This document shows, in pieces, positions 8,506-16,831 of a DNA stretch of 64,000 nt (position 1 is the stretch's first letter; every line of letters starts with the position of its first letter). Both the position numbers and the translations under genes were made by a program. The notes under the pieces were generated by a model, which saw nothing but the letters and a program-made list of their open reading frames with translations, did no database searches and was not told the origin of the DNA. The stretch spans positions 16,996 to 80,995 of the forward strand of contig DATNID010000056.1 in assembly GCA_035604615.1 (NCBI GenBank). The letters run 5' to 3'. This stretch comes from DATJLY01 sp035604615 (GTDB lineage: Bacteria; Pseudomonadota; Alphaproteobacteria; ATCC43930; CGMCC-115725).

Positions 8506-9507
8506 TCAGCCTCGCGCCGCGCCGGCGAAGGTGACGGTGACGGGCATGCCTTGGCGGAGCCCGTCATCGGCATCCTCGACGATGACGCGCAGACGATAGA
8601 CGAGGTCGGTGCGCAGCTCGCGTGTCTCGACCGATTTGGGCGTGAATTCCGCGACCGGCGACATGAAGCCGACCGTGCCGCGATAGGTCCTTCCCCCGGC
8701 CAGATCGGTCGTCACCGCCGCTATCATGCCGGGATGGACGCTGCCCAGATCAGGCTCGCCGACATAGGCGCGCACCCAGACCGGATTGTCGAGCGTCAGG
8801 GCGTAAACCGTCTCGCCCGAGGCGACGATCGCGCCGGGCTCGTGGACCCGCGTGGTGATGGTGCCGGCAGACGGAGCGATCAACTCGGCATCGTCAAGAT
8901 TGCGCTCCGCCACTTCGACATTCGCGCGCTCGAGCGATAGCTGCGCCCGTGCCGTATCGATATCTTCCTGCCGCGGGCCGAGCTCGGCCAGCTTCAGCGC
9001 CTGCTGCGCGAAAGCGAGCTGCGCCTGCGCCTGGCGCGCGGCCGCCAGCGCGGCGTCGTAGTTCTGCTGCGACGTGACGGCGGACTTGAGGAGGTTGGTC
9101 TGCCGGTCCAGCGTAACCTTGTTGTTTTCGGCGGCGGTGCGCGCGAGCTCGACATTGGCGCGCGCCTGTTCGATCTCCTCGGGGCGCGAGCCGTGTTCGA
9201 GCTTGGCGAGATTCGCTTCTTGCGCGCTCTCGCGGGCGCGCGCGATGCGAAGCTCGTCGTCGAAATAGCGCTTGTCGAGGGTCGCGATCGTCTGTCCCGC
9301 GGCGACGCGGTCGCCTTCATCGACCTTCATGTCCATGATCCGGCCGGCGACTTTGAACGAGAGCTCGACTTGGCGCACGTCGACATTGCCGAGCAGGACG
9401 AGGTCGCCGCTGCCGCGCTCGCGCGGAACGTAGAGATAGGTATAGGCGGCCCACCCGCCGGCTGCGACGATTGCGAGCGCGATCGCGACCAGGATGCGTC
9501 GTCTCAT
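8506..9507 (-). CDS. HlyD-family periplasmic adaptor (membrane fusion) protein
   Basis: A 333-residue protein anchored by one N-terminal membrane segment (residues about 5-25). After it come the first half of a lipoyl-like domain (VDVRQVELSFKVAGRI), a long alpha-helical hairpin rich in Ala, Gln, Glu and Arg (about residues 85-185), the second lipoyl half, and a beta-barrel ending in GMPVTVTF. This layout fits adaptors of the YbhG/EmrA type that link an inner-membrane exporter to an outer-membrane channel. No TolC-like gene is in the window, so a distant channel must be used. Its ATG overlaps the stop of the TetR gene in an ATGA and it ends two bases before the ATPase gene. Confidence 0.93.
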   Translation of the reverse strand: MRRRILVAIALAIVAAGGWAAYTYLYVPRERGSGDLVLLGNVDVRQVELSFKVAGRIMDMKVDEGDRVAAGQTIATLDKRYFDDELRIARARESAQEANLAKLEHGSRPEEIEQARANVELARTAAENNKVTLDRQTNLLKSAVTSQQNYDAALAAARQAQAQLAFAQQALKLAELGPRQEDIDTARAQLSLERANVEVAERNLDDAELIAPSAGTITTRVHEPGAIVASGETVYALTLDNPVWVRAYVGEPDLGSVHPGMIAAVTTDLAGGRTYRGTVGFMSPVAEFTPKSVETRELRTDLVYRLRVIVEDADDGLRQGMPVTVTFAGAARG

Positions 9508-10181
9508 GGTGCTTCCTTTCGCGCCGCCAGCCCGCCGATCACGATCGCCGCATGGGTTCGGCACAGCGCCGCCACATCGATGGGGCTCACGTCGTGGCGC
9601 TCGAAGCTGTGCCGCCACAGCACGGCGAGCAGCAGCGGCGCGATCACGGAAAAGAACGCGGCGTCGGGATCGAGAGGGCGGAATTCGCCGCGCGTTATGC
9701 CCCGGCGCAGGATGCCGACGACCAGGCGCCGTGCCCGGCCGATCACCTCCTCGAGATAGAACTTCGCGAGATCGGGAAAGTTGCCCGCTTCGGCGATCAT
9801 CAGCTTGGGGATGACCCCCAGATGCGGGTTGGCCATGATGTCGGGCCAGGCGGCGATCAGATTTTCGAGCTGCCGCGCGGCCGGCTCGCTCGCCAGGACG
9901 CGGTCCTCGAAGGCGGCGATCCGCGGCACCAGCGCCTGCCGCACCACGTCCTTGAACAGCGCCTCCTTGTTCGGGAAGTAGAGGTAGAGCGTGCCCTTCG
10001 TGACGCCGGCCCGCGCCGCGATCTCGTCGAGCGACGAGGCCGCATAGCCGCGCTCGGCGAAGCATTCGAGCGCCGCCTTGCCGATCTCGCTGGGACGCGC
10101 CTCCTTGCGCCGGCGCCAGCGGGCACCCTCCTTCGCGGCCCCTTTCTCGGACTGTGTCCTTTGATTCTGCGTCTTCGCCAT
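9504..10181 (-). CDS. TetR/AcrR-family repressor of the ABC-2 efflux operon
   Basis: A 225-residue regulator. The N-terminal helix-turn-helix is clear: IGKAALECFAERGYAASSLDEI followed by AARAGVTKGTLYLYFPNKEALF. The C-terminal ligand domain resembles the AcrR/RutR-type group. A Lys/Arg-rich tail precedes the DNA-binding domain. I choose the ATG at 10181: an in-frame TTG at 10199 would sit only about a dozen bases from the predicted transcription start. It is the first gene of the operon and a perfect palindrome lies just upstream within the promoter, so autorepression together with the whole pump is likely. The inducer is probably a pump substrate but cannot be deduced. Confidence 0.93.
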   Translation of the reverse strand: MAKTQNQRTQSEKGAAKEGARWRRRKEARPSEIGKAALECFAERGYAASSLDEIAARAGVTKGTLYLYFPNKEALFKDVVRQALVPRIAAFEDRVLASEPAARQLENLIAAWPDIMANPHLGVIPKLMIAEAGNFPDLAKFYLEEVIGRARRLVVGILRRGITRGEFRPLDPDAAFFSVIAPLLLAVLWRHSFERHDVSPIDVAALCRTHAAIVIGGLAARKEAP

Positions 10182-10200
10182 CGGCCCGGCTCGCAACAAA

Positions 10201-10218
10201 TAACTAAACAGTTAGTTA
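10201..10218. promoter_or_regulatory. Probable TetR operator
   Basis: A perfect inverted repeat TAACTAA-ACAG-TTAGTTA (7-bp arms, 4-bp spacer). It lies immediately downstream of the predicted -10 box and 20 bases before the repressor's ATG, where bound protein would block transcription start. The AT-rich arms stand out against the GC-rich surroundings. Confidence 0.75.
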
Positions 10219-10247
10219 CTTATATGCCTGACGCCGGCGAATTGCAA
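10219..10247 (-). promoter_or_regulatory. Sigma-70 promoter of the TetR-efflux operon
   Basis: On the minus strand: -35 TTGCAA at 10242-10247, a 17-base spacer, and -10 TATAAG at 10219-10224. The TetR palindrome begins directly after the -10. Spacing and both boxes agree well with consensus. Confidence 0.65.
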
Positions 10248-10336
10248 GGGCCTGGCATGGCGCCGCCCAAGGGTTTGGCGCGTCCGAGACAACCCGTTCA
10301 TGGGGCGATAGAATTCGGCATGGGGGTCGGATCGCC

Positions 10337-11371
10337 ATGATCAAACCATGGATCTTCGAGTTCTTTGGCGCGCCGGGCGGGCGCGACAAGGAGGTCGCGC
10401 CGCGCGTGACGGCCGAGCATTTCGAGTGGCATCTCGATTTGTGGCGCCGCGCCGAGGGCTTCGGCTTCGAGGGGATCTTCTTCAGCGAGCATCATTTCGG
10501 GCTGGGGTACAGCCCGTCGCCCAACCTGCTCATCGCCACGGTCGCGACCATGACGCGGACACTGCGGCTCGGCGTCATGGGCTTGGTGCTGCCCTATTAT
10601 CAGCCGTGGCGGGTTGCCGAAGAGATCGGCATGCTCGATCACCTGACCGGCGGGCGGCTCGAGATCGGCACCGCGAGCGGCATCCCCCAGGAAATGCTGC
10701 GGGTCGGCCTCGGCGTCGACGAGGCCAACGCGCGCAACGCCGAGGCGATCGAAATTCTCGACGCCGCCTTGCTCAAACCGGTGATCTCGCATCACGGCAG
10801 GTTCTGGAATTTCGACGATCTGCGCATCGTGCCGCGGCCGCTGCAGCAGCCTTCGCCGCCGAAATGGGTCACGGTCGTGAGCATCGAATCCGCCCGCAAG
10901 GCGGCGCGGCGCGGCGCGAAGATCTGCACCGGCTTCCATCCGATCGAGCGCATCGCGGCGATCTTCGACGACTATCGCGAGGAGGCCGCGCGGGCGGGCC
11001 ATCCCACCGGCCCCGATCAGCTCGCCATCCGGCGCAACGTCACGGTCGGCGCCGACGATGAAGCGGCGATCGCAACCTCGCGCGCGGCGCTGCGGCTATA
11101 CCGGCAGGCGCTGACCCACGACCCGCGCTACACCGAATCGCCGCTGCCAGATGCGCCCGGGCCGACGCACGGCTTCTCGGTCGGCGACGACGAATTCATC
11201 GCCGGGGCGGGGGCGCGCGTCGCCGAAGAGATCATCGCGCAGTGCCGGCGCGTCGGCGCCGGGCACTTCCTCTGCACCATGGATCGCGCGTCGCCGCCCG
11301 ATCAGCGGATGGGCGCGTTCGAGCTTTATGCGCGCGACGTGATCCCGGCGCTGCGGCGGGCGGCGCTGTGA
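10337..11371 (+). CDS. LLM-class flavin-dependent monooxygenase (luciferase-like)
   Basis: A 344-residue protein of the bacterial luciferase-like TIM-barrel family. Typical marks are FFSEHHFGLGYSPSPNLLIA near residue 50, the LPYYQPWRVAEEIGMLDHLTGGR segment near residue 95, and a C-terminal portion ending in a helix with FELYARDVIP. These enzymes use reduced flavin from a separate reductase to oxidise varied substrates; none of the usual reductase partners is adjacent. The gene is monocistronic: the efflux operon diverges from it and the small membrane protein gene converges on it. The start ATG at 10337 follows the segment GGGGGTCGGATCGCC. Substrate is unknown. Confidence 0.88.
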   Translation: MIKPWIFEFFGAPGGRDKEVAPRVTAEHFEWHLDLWRRAEGFGFEGIFFSEHHFGLGYSPSPNLLIATVATMTRTLRLGVMGLVLPYYQPWRVAEEIGMLDHLTGGRLEIGTASGIPQEMLRVGLGVDEANARNAEAIEILDAALLKPVISHHGRFWNFDDLRIVPRPLQQPSPPKWVTVVSIESARKAARRGAKICTGFHPIERIAAIFDDYREEAARAGHPTGPDQLAIRRNVTVGADDEAAIATSRAALRLYRQALTHDPRYTESPLPDAPGPTHGFSVGDDEFIAGAGARVAEEIIAQCRRVGAGHFLCTMDRASPPDQRMGAFELYARDVIPALRRAAL

Positions 11372-11392
11372 TTATTCGCCCTGCGCCGCGAC

Positions 11393-11518
11393 CTACTGAA
11401 ACAGCTTCAGGGCGTTGATGAGGGTTTGCAGCACCCCCCAGGTGAGAGGAATGCCGACGAAGCCCCAGGCGAGCCAAAGCTTGAGCGTATTGCCGCCGGA
11501 TTGCGCGTCGCTTGCCAT
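11393..11518 (-). CDS. 41-residue single-span membrane protein paired with the OFA-family MFS carrier
   Basis: A tiny gene 11 bases downstream of the MFS gene on the same strand. The product has a polar start (MASDAQSGGNTLK) and one hydrophobic segment (LWLAWGFVGIPLTWGVLQTL) ending in NALKLFQ. Small membrane proteins of this size and style are repeatedly found beside oxalate/formate-antiporter-type MFS carriers and are sometimes annotated as an MFS small subunit. The start is an ATG at 11518 preceded by GAGGGAG, a good ribosome site. Its membrane segment is more convincing than its function; a stabilising or assembly role for the carrier is an inference. Confidence 0.75.
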   Translation of the reverse strand: MASDAQSGGNTLKLWLAWGFVGIPLTWGVLQTLINALKLFQ

Positions 11519-11529
11519 GGTCAACTCCC

Positions 11530-12900
11530 TCACTCCGCAGCGCCCAGGGCGTCGGCCCGGTCTTGCGTCATGTAATGCCGCTTGTCGACTGCCTTGACCA
11601 GGTAGTTGCAGATAAAGCCCATTACCAGCAACACCGCCATCACGTACATCGTGGCGTTGTAGGCCTGCGCCTTGGCGACGCCGTGCTCGATGTTGTACTC
11701 GCGGATGTAATTCACCAGCACCGGCCCGAAGATGCCCGCCATCGACCACGCCGTCAGCAGCATACCGTGAATGGCGCCGACATAGCGCGTGCCGAACATG
11801 TCGCGCAGATAGGCCGGCACGGTGGCGAAGCCGCCGCCGTACATGCTGAAGATGATCGCGTAGGCGCAAACGAACAGGACGACGCTGCCGATCGATCCGG
11901 TGTAGGGCACGGTCGCGTACAGAATGGTGCCCAGAACGAAGAACACGAAGTAGGTGTTCTTGCGGCCCATCAGATCCGACATCGACGCCCAGAAGAAGCG
12001 GCCGCCCATATTGAAGAGGCTCATCAGGCCGACGAATCCCGCGGCGGCGACGGCGGTCACTTTGCCAGGGAACATCTCCTGGCTCATGGCCGACGCCTGG
12101 CCGAGCACGCCGATGCCGGCGGTGACGTTGAGGCACAGCACCCACCAGATCAGCCAGAACTGCGGCGTCTTCAGGGCATCGTAGACGAAGACGTTTTGCG
12201 TGGTGATGAGCTTTTGCGACTGCACCGGCGCAGTCCAGCCCTCGGGCTTCCAGCCGGGTGGCGGCGAGCGAACGATGGTCGCGCCGACCATCATGAAGCA
12301 GCCATAGATCACGCCGAGCGCGATGAATGTCTCGGCCACGCCGACATGCTTCGCGGTCGAGAAATTGCTCATCAGCCAAACCGAAAGCGGCGAGGCGATA
12401 AAGGCGCCGCCGCCGAAGCCGATGATCGCCATCCCCGTCGCCATGCCGGGGCGATCAGGGAACCATTTGATCAGCGTCGAGACCGGCGAGATATAGCCGA
12501 TGCCAAGGCCGAAGCCGCCGACGATGCCGTAGCCGAAATAGATCACCCAGATGTTGTGTATGTACACGCCAATGGCCGAGATGACAAAGCCGCCGCTCCA
12601 GCACAGCGCGGCCGTGAACATGGCGCGGCGCGGTCCACCCTCCTCGACCCAACGGCCGAGCAGCGCGGCCGAGGCGCCCAGGAAGAAGATGCCGAGGCTG
12701 AAGATCCAACCGATGTCGGTCAGCTTCCAGTCGTCCGGCGCCGATTGGGTGATGCCGATCAGCTTGGATAGCGGCAGGTTGAACACGCTGAAAGCATAGG
12801 CCTGGCCGATGCAGAGATGTACGCAAAGCGCGGCCGGCGGAATAAGCCGCCGGCTGTAGCCGGGCGGCGCGATGGTCCGATCCTTGCTGAGAAATGACAT
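11530..12900 (-). CDS. OFA-family MFS transporter (oxalate/formate antiporter-like)
   Basis: A 456-residue carrier with about twelve membrane segments. Typical OFA features are the start RLIPPAALCVHLCIGQAYAF, the DIGWIF segment in helix 2, and the inter-helix motif GRWVEEGGPRRAM corresponding to the MFS loop 2-3 signature. The family includes oxalate/formate exchangers and carriers for other mono- and dicarboxylates. The start is the ATG at 12900. It shares its transcript with the small membrane protein just downstream. A candidate promoter lies at 12966-12995. The presence of alcohol dehydrogenase and flavin monooxygenase genes on either side does not fix the substrate. Confidence 0.9.
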   Translation of the reverse strand: MSFLSKDRTIAPPGYSRRLIPPAALCVHLCIGQAYAFSVFNLPLSKLIGITQSAPDDWKLTDIGWIFSLGIFFLGASAALLGRWVEEGGPRRAMFTAALCWSGGFVISAIGVYIHNIWVIYFGYGIVGGFGLGIGYISPVSTLIKWFPDRPGMATGMAIIGFGGGAFIASPLSVWLMSNFSTAKHVGVAETFIALGVIYGCFMMVGATIVRSPPPGWKPEGWTAPVQSQKLITTQNVFVYDALKTPQFWLIWWVLCLNVTAGIGVLGQASAMSQEMFPGKVTAVAAAGFVGLMSLFNMGGRFFWASMSDLMGRKNTYFVFFVLGTILYATVPYTGSIGSVVLFVCAYAIIFSMYGGGFATVPAYLRDMFGTRYVGAIHGMLLTAWSMAGIFGPVLVNYIREYNIEHGVAKAQAYNATMYVMAVLLVMGFICNYLVKAVDKRHYMTQDRADALGAAE

Positions 12901-12965
12901 GGCGCTTCCGGCCTTTCCCCCGGTTCGTCCTTAAGTAGCCCCCATTTTGGGGTGCCTGCGCTAAT

Positions 12966-12995
12966 CATATATTCGCGGGGAGGCGCGCCGGTCAA
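12966..12995 (-). promoter_or_regulatory. Candidate promoter for the OFA-type carrier
   Basis: Minus strand -35 TTGACC at 12990-12995, an 18-base spacer, then TATATG at 12966-12971. A short CCCC-ATTTT-GGGG hairpin lies in the 65-base leader between it and the ATG at 12900. Confidence 0.45.
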
Positions 12996-13004
12996 GTTGC
13001 GGCT

Positions 13005-14102
13005 TCAATCGAAGGTCAACACGGTGCGGGCGACCTCGCCGGCCTTCACGGCCCGGAACGCGTCGTTGATGTCCTCGAGCCGCCCGCGCCGCGTGACCAT
13101 CTCGTCGAGCTTGAGCCGCCCCTGACGGTAGAAGTCGAGATAGAGCGGAATGTCGGTGCGAAACCGGTTCGATCCCATGCGCGAGGTCTGGACGCGGCAT
13201 TCGGGCCGGATCGCCATCCAGGGAAACTCGATCATCGCGTCGGGCGGCAGCACGCCGACGATGGTGGCCGTGCCGCGGATGGCGAGGCTCTCGATCGCCT
13301 GCCGCACCAGCTTGGCGACGCCCACCGCCTCGAACGCATGGTCGACGCCGGCGCCGCCGGTGAGCGAGAGGATCGCCGCGACCGGATCTTCCTTGGCACT
13401 GTTCACGACATGCGTCGCGCCGACCCGGCTTGCCAACTCCAGCTTGGACTCGAAGACATCGACGCCGATGATCTGCCGCGCGCCGCCGATCCGCGCGCCC
13501 TGGATGATCGACAGCCCGACGCCGCCGCAGCCGAACACGGCGACGCTCTGCCCTGCCTCGAGGCCTGCGCTGCGCAGCGCGGCACCCACGCCCGTGAGCA
13601 CGCCGCAGCCCACGAGCGCGGCGCGGTCGAGCGGCAGCTCGGGATCAATCCGCACCAGCGAATTCTCGTGCAGCAGCATGCGCTCGGCATAGCTCGAGAT
13701 GCCGATGAACTGCCGGAACGGCTGGCCGCGCTGCGAGATGCGCGGTGTTGCCGAGTCCGGGCGCGTGACGATGCCGCCGGTGCAGAGATTGGGGTGGCCC
13801 GCGAGGCATTGGGCGCAACTGCCGCAGAAGCCCGAAAGACACGCCACCACGTGGTCGCCCGGCCGCACGCTGCCCACGTCGGAGCCGACGGCCTCGACAA
13901 TCCCCGCTCCCTCGTGGCCCAGCACGATCGGCCGGTCGAGCGCGAATCTCCCCACCCCGTCGACGACGTGGAGATCGCTGTGGCAGACGCCGGTAGCGAC
14001 GGTGCGGACCAGCACCTCCCGGCCCCATGGCTTGTCGATCTCGACGGTTTCGATCGTCAAGGGCTCATGCACCTTGCGGAAGATCGCGGCCTTCATCTCC
14101 AT
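13005..14102 (-). CDS. Zinc-dependent alcohol dehydrogenase (class III-like MDR family)
   Basis: A 365-residue medium-chain dehydrogenase oxidising an alcohol to an aldehyde with NAD(P). Catalytic zinc ligands are seen in GVCHSDLH and GHEGAGIVE. The structural zinc lobe with four cysteines is intact (CLSGFCGSCAQC followed by HPNLC). The nucleotide-binding motif is GCGGVGLSII and the central zinc region is VGCGVLTGVGAA. The last residues VARTVLTFD match the family end. I use the ATG at 14102; a second ATG two codons later is equally possible. It is divergent from the VOC-flavin monooxygenase-cupin-AAA+ operon, so a shared pathway is conceivable. Substrate is unknown. Confidence 0.9.
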   Translation of the reverse strand: MEMKAAIFRKVHEPLTIETVEIDKPWGREVLVRTVATGVCHSDLHVVDGVGRFALDRPIVLGHEGAGIVEAVGSDVGSVRPGDHVVACLSGFCGSCAQCLAGHPNLCTGGIVTRPDSATPRISQRGQPFRQFIGISSYAERMLLHENSLVRIDPELPLDRAALVGCGVLTGVGAALRSAGLEAGQSVAVFGCGGVGLSIIQGARIGGARQIIGVDVFESKLELASRVGATHVVNSAKEDPVAAILSLTGGAGVDHAFEAVGVAKLVRQAIESLAIRGTATIVGVLPPDAMIEFPWMAIRPECRVQTSRMGSNRFRTDIPLYLDFYRQGRLKLDEMVTRRGRLEDINDAFRAVKAGEVARTVLTFD

Positions 14103-14254
14103 GTCGCGCTCGCTTCGAAGCCACTTGCCCGCGGCCCAGTATAATTCGCGCCGCCGGGCCGGTCGAAGGCCAACTCTCGGCTGGAGCCGGATGGCGCCCG
14201 GGTGATATCGTGCGGCGACATTGCTCGCGCGCGGACGGGCGGGAAGGGGCATCA

Positions 14255-14659
14255 ATGGCCAAGCTGCGTCACTTCGCGATCGTCGTGCGCGACCTCGAGC
14301 GCGCCGCGCAATTCTACGAGCAGGTGTTCGACCTCAAACGGGTCGGCCGCGACGACCTCGAGATCGGCTCCGGCATCTATCTCTCCGACGGCACCATCAA
14401 CCTGGCGCTGCTGCAGTACAAGTCGGCGGCGGCGGCGGGGGTCGAGACGCTCGACGATTTGGTGGGCGCGCATCATTTCGGCTTCCGCGTCGAGAACCTG
14501 GAGGAGGCGCAGCGCCGCATCGAGGCGGCAGGCGGCAAGTTCTTCTTCGATCTCGGCAAGTCGCGCGACGACGTGAATTTCGAGCGCAAGTTCAAGGACC
14601 CCGACGGGATCATCTTCGATATCTCGGAGAAGGGCTGGCTCGGCAACGACCTCGCATGA
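14255..14659 (+). CDS. VOC-family (glyoxalase/dioxygenase) protein, first gene of the cupin-AAA+ operon
   Basis: A 134-residue single-module vicinal-oxygen-chelate protein. The N-terminal half begins LRHFAIVVRDLERAAQFYEQVF, and the C-terminal half contains DLVGAHHFGFRVENLEEAQ. These two beta-alpha-beta-beta-beta units are typical of glyoxalase I, extradiol dioxygenase and epimerase relatives. H9 equivalent (LRHFAI) and HH in the second unit are candidate metal ligands. A GGAAGGGG ribosome site precedes the ATG. Its stop overlaps the ATG of the flavin monooxygenase in ATGA, so it is translationally coupled. Function in the pathway is unknown. Confidence 0.87.
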   Translation: MAKLRHFAIVVRDLERAAQFYEQVFDLKRVGRDDLEIGSGIYLSDGTINLALLQYKSAAAAGVETLDDLVGAHHFGFRVENLEEAQRRIEAAGGKFFFDLGKSRDDVNFERKFKDPDGIIFDISEKGWLGNDLA

Positions 14660-15753
14660 AAGCCGCGTTCTTTTCCTCCGTGTTCTATCTGGCGCCGGCG
14701 CCGGCAGGCTGGCCGACGCCGGCGGATGGCTATTCCGCGGACGCGGCCAAGGCCTCCATGCAAACGGCGCTCGAGCAGTTCCGCCTGGCGGACGCGGTGG
14801 GATTCGACTGGGTCACGGTCGCCGAGCATCACTACGGGCCGTTCGGCTTGACGCCCAATCCCATGGTGTTCGCGGGTGCGCTCACGCAAGTGGTGAAGCG
14901 CGCGAAGATCGCGCTCCTGGGGCCGACCATTCCGATTCTCAATCCGGTCCGCGTCGCCGAGGAATTCGCGATGCTCGACACCATGACGGACGGGCGCGTG
15001 ATCGCCGGCATGATGCGCGGCACGCCCAACGAATACGTGACCTACAACACCAACCCGGTCGAATCGCGCGGCCGCTTCGAGGAAGGGCTGCAGCTCATCC
15101 GCCTCGCCTGGACCGAGACGCAGCCGTTCGGCTGGGAAGGGCGCTATTTCAAATACCGCTCCGTCTCGATCTGGCCGCGCCCGGTGCAGCGGCCGCATCC
15201 GCCCATATACATGTCTGGATCGAGTCCCGAATCGGCCGAGTTCGCCGCCCGCAACCGCGTGTCCTTGGGGCTCGCGGTGACGACGCTGCCGCGCGCCGCC
15301 AAGTCGGCGCAGCACTATCGCGACGAGGCGCGCCTTGCGGGCTGGGAGCCCGGCGCGGACGACGTGCTCTTCCGGGTGAGCTTCCATGTCGCCGACACCG
15401 ACGCACAGGCGCTCGCCGATTACGAGGAGAGCCGTCGCCGGCCGCAACGCGGCAGCCCCGTCACCGCCAACCGGGATCTGGAGGCTGCCGTCGCGCAGAC
15501 GGGATATTACGGCGGCGACGCGCTCGGTCAGCGCGAGCGCGTGCTAGAGGATCGCGGCCTCAAGGACCGCATCGCTTTGGGGCGCATCATCATCGGCAGC
15601 CCCGACACGGTGGTGGCGCAGATCGCCGCCATCGCGCGCGAGTTGCGGCCCGGGGTCCTCGACGCCGTTTCCGCCTTCCAGCTCGGCGAGCGGACCGAGC
15701 GCTCGATCGCGCTGTTCGGGGAACAGGTGCTACCGCGGATTCGCGAGCTGTAG
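14656..15753 (+). CDS. LLM-class flavin-dependent monooxygenase (luciferase-like), operon member
   Basis: A 365-residue luciferase-like monooxygenase: FDWVTVAEHHYGPFGLTPNP near residue 50, LLGPTIPILNPVRVAEEFAMLD near residue 90, and RGRFEEGLQLI further on. It should use reduced FMN or F420-like cofactor; proteobacterial context favours FMN. The ATG overlaps the VOC gene stop and the cupin gene follows after 13 bases, so it belongs to the VOC-LLM-cupin-cupin-AAA+ transcript. It is clearly distinct from the other LLM protein at 10337. No flavin reductase is encoded nearby. The oxidised substrate is unknown. Confidence 0.9.
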   Translation: MKAAFFSSVFYLAPAPAGWPTPADGYSADAAKASMQTALEQFRLADAVGFDWVTVAEHHYGPFGLTPNPMVFAGALTQVVKRAKIALLGPTIPILNPVRVAEEFAMLDTMTDGRVIAGMMRGTPNEYVTYNTNPVESRGRFEEGLQLIRLAWTETQPFGWEGRYFKYRSVSIWPRPVQRPHPPIYMSGSSPESAEFAARNRVSLGLAVTTLPRAAKSAQHYRDEARLAGWEPGADDVLFRVSFHVADTDAQALADYEESRRRPQRGSPVTANRDLEAAVAQTGYYGGDALGQRERVLEDRGLKDRIALGRIIIGSPDTVVAQIAAIARELRPGVLDAVSAFQLGERTERSIALFGEQVLPRIREL

Positions 15754-15766
15754 AGGACCATGCTCC

Positions 15767-16297
15767 ATGGCTGAACGTGGCCGCATCCGCGAGCGCGACT
15801 TCTACGAGCAGATCATCGCCGCCCAGCGCGCCGACCGCGAACGCTCCTTCTCCGGCGAGGTCGTCGTCCGGGGCAAGGGCAATCCCTGGGAGATGAGCCG
15901 CCAGGGCGTCGTGCGCAATTACCTGCGGCCGTCCTGCTACACCGGCGGCAAGGTCGACACCGCGCTCGACGGCTGGATCGTCTTCGTCCAGGAGATCAAG
16001 ATCCATTCGGGCAAGCACCGCCACCAGGGCGGGTTGGTCATCTACATCCTCGAAGGCGAGGGCCACTCCATCGTCGACGGTGAACGCCTCGAGTGGGAGG
16101 CCGGCGATCTGATGCTCCTGCCGATCAAGCCCGGCGGCGTCGAGCACCAGCACTTCAACCGCTTCGAGGACAAGCCGGTGAAGTGGATCGCGTTCATCCA
16201 TACTGCCATCTACGAATGGGGAGCGAGCGAGATGGTGCAGCTCGAGCAGCATCCCGAGTTCCGCTCCCTCGGCGGACGGCCCAGGGAACGGCGATGA
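15767..16297 (+). CDS. Cupin protein with intact metal site (paralogue A)
   Basis: A 176-residue protein with one cupin barrel preceded by a helical N-terminal extension of about 35 residues. Metal motif 1 reads GKHRHQGG (H84, H86) with an acidic residue near LEGEG, and motif 2 reads VEHQHFN (H127, H129). This set could hold a mononuclear Fe, Mn or Ni. The family is broad and includes dioxygenases, decarboxylases and isomerases. The start is ATG at 15767 after GGACC; 13 bases separate it from the monooxygenase. The next gene is a paralogue in which the histidines are changed. The pairing suggests a heteromer but that is inference. Confidence 0.87.
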   Translation: MAERGRIRERDFYEQIIAAQRADRERSFSGEVVVRGKGNPWEMSRQGVVRNYLRPSCYTGGKVDTALDGWIVFVQEIKIHSGKHRHQGGLVIYILEGEGHSIVDGERLEWEAGDLMLLPIKPGGVEHQHFNRFEDKPVKWIAFIHTAIYEWGASEMVQLEQHPEFRSLGGRPRERR

Positions 16298-16827
16298 GCG
16301 ATCGTCCCGTTCGCGATCCCGACGCGCCCTTGGGCCGCGCATCGACCGAGCCTTCCGAGACGCTGCTCGACTGGCTCCATGCCTTGCGCGACCGGCAACG
16401 GCGGCTGCAGCGCAACGGCGCGTGGATCATCAAGGGCAAGGATCTGCCGTGGGAGCGCAACGACCAGGGGCGGATGCAATGGTATCTGCATCCGGCGATC
16501 GAGGGCACGGCGATCCGCTCCATGATGTTCTTTCGCCAGGAGATCGCGCCGCGCTCCAGGAGCGGGGTGCAGAAATCCCCCGGCGGCTCGATCATCTATA
16601 TCGTCAAGGGACGCGGCTACACGCTGCTCGACGATGTGCGCCACGATTGGGAGGCCGAGGACGTCGTCAACATCCCGATCCGCGCCGACGGCGTCATGGT
16701 GCAGCACGTCAATCTCGATCCCGAGGAGCCCGTCATCCTGATCCAGGCGGAACTGAACCTGGCCGACATACTGGGCGTGGACCGCGGCTCGGCGCTGGAG
16801 CAGATCGAGAAAGCGCCGGAGGAGTGA
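16294..16827 (+). CDS. Cupin protein that has lost metal ligands (paralogue B)
   Basis: A 177-residue cupin that aligns with its upstream neighbour along the whole length (GKxxPWE near residue 48, IYIVKGRGYTLLDD, then VQHVN). Where the neighbour has H84 and H86, this protein has Q93 and S95 (VQKSPGG), and of the second pair only H138 remains. A metal site is therefore unlikely. Its ATG overlaps the neighbour's stop in ATGA, so the two are made together in near-equal amounts. A role as a structural or regulatory partner of the intact cupin is the simplest guess; it may also bind an organic ligand on its own. Confidence 0.85.
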   Translation: MSDRPVRDPDAPLGRASTEPSETLLDWLHALRDRQRRLQRNGAWIIKGKDLPWERNDQGRMQWYLHPAIEGTAIRSMMFFRQEIAPRSRSGVQKSPGGSIIYIVKGRGYTLLDDVRHDWEAEDVVNIPIRADGVMVQHVNLDPEEPVILIQAELNLADILGVDRGSALEQIEKAPEE

Positions 16828-16831
16828 TCGG

